A stretch of DNA of 64,000 nucleotides from Mercenaria mercenaria (Eukaryota > Mollusca > Bivalvia > Venerida > Veneridae). The DNA lies in contig NC_069371.1 in assembly GCF_021730395.1 (NCBI RefSeq), positions 72,012,001 to 72,076,000 on the forward strand, written 5' to 3'. Positions 59,401-64,000 of this stretch are shown piece after piece. The notes beneath the pieces were generated by a model. The model ran no database searches and was not told the origin of the DNA. It saw only the letters and a list, made by a program, of their open reading frames with translations. Numbering within the stretch: the first letter of the stretch is position 1; every line of letters starts with the position of its first letter. Made by a program: the position numbers and the translations under genes.

Positions 59401-60989
59401 ACGTTACCGATCACTGTCCTATATTGTGCCACGGGTATGCTGTTTCCATTCATTTTGTTTTTAATAAAATGTCAAATATGTATCTTTATAATAAAGATTC
59501 AATGACATACGACCAATTTTGTAAACGAAACCTTATAATAAGAAATAAATATCAACGCATGTTTTATTATATTTTAAAAATAGAATTTGCATGACATGTT
59601 TTGAACAAAAATAGTGTTAAAAACAAAACTGTTCAGCAAATTTAAACACCCAAGTGTTTTATCTTGGAACCTTAACTTAAAAAAAAATAAACGAAGCCTT
59701 ATGTTGTATAAAATGGAGAGTCAATAAAATATCGAGTATCTAAGATACTTACGTTACCATACGTAACGTATGTATCAATAGTTTGTACAGTGTTTATGGC
59801 GTACTCAGTATGTATAACAACACAAATTAAATTCAAACAAACAATATGATTGTCATGTAATCACAAACAGGTTTTACTTTAAGATATATCAAATTTACTT
59901 ACTATTTATACCGTACATTATCAGGTGAGCCCGTTGGACATTTTCAGAAAAAGACAACACGTCTTCAAGGACAAATGTGCGACTTTACATGTGTGAAATC
60001 TGCATCTTATGACGTAGACGATACAAAGTGATGACATTATCAATTAAAACTGAGTGACACTTTCCTGTTTATGTTATTTTAAATTAGGCTGGTCACGTTT
60101 GTATCGATCACGTTTGTATCATTTTGCCATTTCTAATGCCACTTGAATTTAGAAGGACCTCTGCTTTATAATAGATTTATTGAAAATGCATGCACTGTTT
60201 TGGCATGAAAAAACTACACTTAGTTCAACATGAATTGCTGTGATTTTTAATGTCTTAGAATAAAGGTAACGTTTGTATCATGGAAAGTGGAATCTTAACA
60301 TAAGGAAAATTTAAGTGAAAAATATATCACTATTAAGTATATCTTGTATCAAATATTATAGCCTGTAGTTGTAATGAGACTAGAAATAACCTTAAAAAGC
60401 ACATAAAACGCTACTTTTTCATACGTCAAGCTTATATATTCATAGTAGAACAGATGCATAACGTAAGTATCCCAACATCGGCGTCATATCTGTTTTATTG
60501 TTTAGGAATAGTAATAACACAAACATACACATTATGAAGCAGTTATTAGTAATAAGAGAATATGTATTTTTTGCATTTACTAAAAAATCTGTCATTATCT
60601 CTAAAAGAGATCGAGCGTTGTTAATTTTTGTGTAAAACTTGCACATGGCGTCAGTAACGTATGTATCATTTTAAACTGTCGTTAGTGATTTTTTTTGGAT
60701 TATGGATCAGATAAATCCAATTGATATTAGGTAATAAGTATGAACATGTATTTATTGAAATTCTAGTATGTTTAGTTTGCCCCTGATGCCTATGTTTAAA
60801 CGACCACGGTAAGGAACACTCAATTGTTCGTCATTAACGACTTTGGGCGCATAGTGGGTTTGCGACCAGCATGAATCCGCGCAGTCTGGTCAGGATCCAT
60901 GCTGTTCGCTAACAGTTTCTCTAATTGCAATAGGTTTTAAAAGCGAACATCATGGACCGTTTTACTTATCTAAAGACACTTGCTGTACA
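56441..60989. other. Gene-poor AT-rich region with a recurring 14-bp motif
   Basis: No gene seen. It contains a long hairpin (59005-59129) and ten scattered occurrences of GTAACGT-type 14-mers from 57866 to 60667. A foldback-MITE fragment lies at 60848-60957. Confidence 0.5.
59005..59129. repeat. Long hairpin with a perfect 20-bp core stem
   Basis: ACAAGGAATGTATAATGTCA (59044-59063) and its exact inverse (59069-59088) are separated by TATTA. Outside them the arms continue with mismatches through GAAAGAAACC and CCAGA. It may be a foldback MITE or a small-RNA precursor. Confidence 0.75.
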
Positions 60990-62390
60990 TATAGAGTTTC
61001 TTGTATGAGAAATGGGACAAAAATAGAATTTGTTCAAAATTTTTACAGATTCTATTTGTATATGAACACAGTTTCATGTCAGAAACAGAAAAATGCAATC
61101 GCAATCATAGGTCACCGTGCTTGTTCAGGGATATCTGCCTTAAAAAACTGGATTTTTCTTCAAATTTGCATATTCAAGGGTAGATAACTCCTGAACAAGC
61201 ATGCTGACCTTCGATTTTTTCCCCATAATTCTATTTCTAGCATGACACTGTGTTCATATACAAAGTTTGAACAAATTCTATTATTGGGATTATTTTTAGC
61301 CAAAACTGCCACATGCGTCCTTAATAAAAAGTTAATATCAATACCTAGAACGCTTTGGTCTCCTATCAATCATAAAAACAGTAGCGGTCATGTCGACAGT
61401 AGATGGTCTGGGATTCAGTATGTTTATATGGGACATTTCTACAGAGGAAGGAGGACTAATTTTGCCAAAACAGAGCCATGGTACCTGGTCTTATGAGCCA
61501 TAAACCCATCTCGAAGTTTCAAATGATGTCACAGTACGTGAAAAATGTGCAGTCAGACCGGGACTCGAACCCGGGGCCTCGGAATACCGTTCCGATGCTC
61601 AACCGACTGAGCTACCCGGCCGCTTACACATTTTCTAATCGTCTTAATATTTAAGTTCTATACCGTCACATATTTTCCCACCACTTTGAAATTCGTCCGC
61701 ATATTTTAGCGGGTATTTTTGTACATAGGCAATTACAGGCGTCGGAGACCAACCAGTGAAATTCCGTCACGTCCCCATGTTGGGCGCCAAATGTCACAGG
61801 GTGAGAAAAATGTGAGCCAACCCGGAGCCTCGGAATACCGTTCCGATGCTCTACCGAATGAGCTACCCGGCTAGATGCACATTTTCTCCTCGTTTTAATA
61901 TTCAAGTTCTATACTGTGACATATTTCCCAACCATTTGAAATTCGTCCGCGAATTTCAGCGGGTACTTAATATATAGGCAATTACAGGCGTCGGAGACTA
62001 ACCAGTGAAATGCCGTCACGGTCCCACGGCGCCAAATGTCACAGGGTGAGAAAAATCTGCAGCCAGACCGGGACTCGAACCCGGGGCCTCGGAATACCGT
62101 TCCGATGCTCTACCGGGCCGCATACACATTTTCTGCTCGTTTTAATATTCAAATTCTATACCGTGACATGAATTGGGGTCAACAGATATTAAAGGAAACA
62201 AGTAGGGACGGGACTGGGACGGATTGAAGAAAGTGATTACTATAAAGGCCCCTTCAGAAACGAGGTTTTGAATGGGGTATACTATAGCAGCCTGGGTGCA
62301 GTTGAATTTATGAAGTGTGAAAACACCTCACATGCTCTACCTAGTTCTGGTTCAAGCGGAATGTTTGCAGGTAGGATAGGACGTGTAAAG
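60990..62390 (+). repeat. Dispersed repeat R, copy 2, with tRNA-like insert
   Basis: Parallel to 51690-53130 but without the Helitron-like insert. The alignment is broken at about 61530-62168 by an array of tRNA-like modules. Confidence 0.7.
61530..62168 (-). mobile_element. Insert with three tandem tRNA-like modules
   Basis: Three units of about 245-260 bp each contain, on the minus strand, GGGTAGCTCAGTCGGTTGAG and CCCGGGTTCGAGTCCCGG (A and B boxes). These are followed by GTGACATAT and GGCGTCGGAGAC blocks. The first module (61548-61625) is complete; the other two are partly decayed. Acceptor stems do not pair and position 33 is not T, so they are not functional tRNA genes. The insert's outer ends are TGTCACAGTA and TACCGTGACA, inverted to each other. 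Confidence 0.7.
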
Positions 62391-62496
62391 TACCCATCGG
62401 TGGTTTAAGCGAGAAAATGTGTTTTTCGGTGCAAAATGGCGGAAACGCGTTTACATGTGTCTCGGAAATTTTAAATTTCTTCAAAGTAAGTGTGTT

Positions 62497-63917
62497 TTTA
62501 GCTCACCTGTCACGAAGTGACAAGGTGAGCTATTGTGACCGCTTGATGTCCGTCGTGCTCGTCCGTCGTCCGTCGTGCGTCGTCCGTCAACAATTTGTAA
62601 AAAAATCTTCTTCTTGAAAACCACTGGGCAGAATTACACCAAACTTCACAGGAATGATCCTTGGGTGGCTCCCTTTCAAAATTGTTCAAAGAATTGAATT
62701 CCATGCAGAACTCTGGTTGCCGAAAGGAAAACTTTAAAAATCTTCTTCTCAAAAACCAGAAGACCTAGAGCTTAGATATTTGGTGTGAAGCATTGCCTAG
62801 AGGACCTCTACCAAGTTTGTTCAAATCATGATCCCGGGGTCAAAACTGACCCCGCCCCAGGGGTCACTTGATTTTACATAAGAAAATCTTAAAAAATCTT
62901 CTTCTCAAAAATCAGAAGCCCTAGAGCTTAGATATTTGACATGTAACATTGCCTAGTGGACCTCTACTAAAATTGTTCAAATCATGACCCGGGGTTAAAA
63001 CTGACCCCGCCCCAGGAGTCACTTGATTTTACATAGGAAAATATTAAAAAATCTTCTTCTCAAAAACCAGAAGCCCTAGATCTTAGATATTTGACATGTA
63101 GCATTGCCTAGTGGACCTCTACTAAAGTTGTTCAAATCATGACCCGGGGATCAAAATTAACCCCGCCCTAGGGGTCACTTGATTTTACATAGGAAAATCT
63201 TCAAAAATTTTCTTAAAATAAACCAGAAGGGATAGAGCTTAGATATTTCACATGTAGCATTGCCTTGTAGACTCTACAGCATTTGTTCAAATCATGACCC
63301 CCTGGGTCAAAATTGACCCCGCCCCAGGGGTAACTTGATTTTACATAGGAAAATCTTCAAAAAATTTCTTAAAATAAACCAGAAGGCCTAGATCTTAGAT
63401 ATTTGACATGTAGCATTGCCTAGTAGACTTCTACAAAATTTGTTCAAATCATGACCCCCGGAGTCAAATTGACCCCACCCCATGGGGTTACTTGATTGTA
63501 CATAGAAAAATCTTCAAATTTTTCTAAAAATAAACCGGAAGGCCTAGACCTTAGATATTTGACATGTAGCATTGCCTAGTGGACCTCTACAAAATTTGTT
63601 CAAATCTTGCCCCCCCCCCCCCCCCCAGGGTTAAATTGACCCAGCTCCAGGGGTTACTTGATTGTACATAGAGAAATCTTCATAAATTTGCTAAAAATAG
63701 ATCTTAGATATTTGATATGTAACATTGTCTAGTAGACTTTTACAAACTTTGTTCAAATCATGACCCCCGGGGTAAAATTGGCCCCGCCCCAGGGGTTACT
63801 TGATTGTACATAGGAAAATCTTCCAAACATTTTCTAAAAATCATCAGTTTGACATTTGAAACATGTAGCTCATATTACTCAGGTGAGCGATCCAGAGTCA
63901 TCATGACCCTCTTGTTA
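62497..63917 (-). mobile_element. Helitron-like (HINE) element, minus orientation
   Basis: Read on the plus strand it opens with the hairpin AGCTCACCTGTCACGAAGTG / CAAGGTGAGCT and a CGTCCGTCGTCCGT microsatellite. About seven units of about 155 bp follow (AGCTTAGATATTTGACATGT, CATTGCCTAGTGGACC, CCCCGCCCCAGGGG). It finishes with ACTCAGGTGAGCGATCC and TCATGACCCTCTTGTT, the inverse of the start of 32339-33487. Confidence 0.7.
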
Positions 63918-64000
63918 TTGATTTATATCCATAATGAGTACATCCATTTTGTGGCAAGATTACTTGTCTATCGTCGACTATCAACCCGGGGTCAATGATT

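Noticed and set aside
61548-61625. tRNA gene on the minus strand
   Set aside because: A and B boxes are good, but the 7-bp acceptor halves do not pair and the base before the anticodon is C. It is a tRNA-derived module, not a functional gene.

Overview
This is a eukaryotic window: AT-rich, with small exons bounded by GT/AG introns and a dense load of short non-autonomous transposons. The repeat families (foldback MITEs, tRNA-derived SINEs, and Helitron-like elements carrying internal tandem repeats and a terminal hairpin) together with the protein sequences point to a bivalve mollusc, possibly a venerid clam. That taxonomic placement is inference. No retroviral, LTR or Polinton-like element was recognised.

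Five multi-exon genes could be assembled by hand, with intron phases that agree at every junction. (1) 6.2-11.5 kb, 13.6-22.3 kb and 23.0-29.1 kb hold three paralogous seven-exon genes for small type I membrane proteins. Each has a signal peptide, a mannose-6-phosphate-receptor-homology (MRH) type lumenal domain, one transmembrane helix and a short tail resembling the cation-dependent mannose-6-phosphate receptor. Copies 1 and 2 are tandem on the minus strand, and copy 3 diverges from copy 1 across about 760 bp. (2) 34.0-49.4 kb (minus) is a complete eight-exon NDUFA10, the nucleoside-kinase-fold accessory subunit of mitochondrial complex I. (3) 54.5-56.4 kb (minus) is a complete three-exon gene for a small DUF1772 (anthrone-oxygenase-like) membrane protein. 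A possible orphan exon lies at 54.2-54.5 kb on the plus strand.

The rest is intergenic or intronic sequence rich in repeats. 1-6.1 kb holds three MITEs, a TIR element and a TATCGATA minisatellite. The introns of MRH copy 1 hold paired MITEs and a 157-bp tandem-repeat element. NDUFA10 introns hold two SINEs with target-site duplications, several MITEs, and two large Helitron-like elements nested in a third. 29-34 kb, 49.5-54.5 kb and 56.5-64 kb are gene-poor.

The most striking structure is in copy 3 of the MRH cluster. Directly after its second exon, the last part of that exon plus its splice donor has been amplified into an array of about two dozen 53-bp units, each still ending in the same intact donor. 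Only the first donor keeps the reading frame, so the gene must choose it among many copies. Second, a 468-bp MITE sits inside exon 6 of copy 2. Removing it and one 4-bp target duplicate restores exactly the 127-bp exon length seen in both sister genes.
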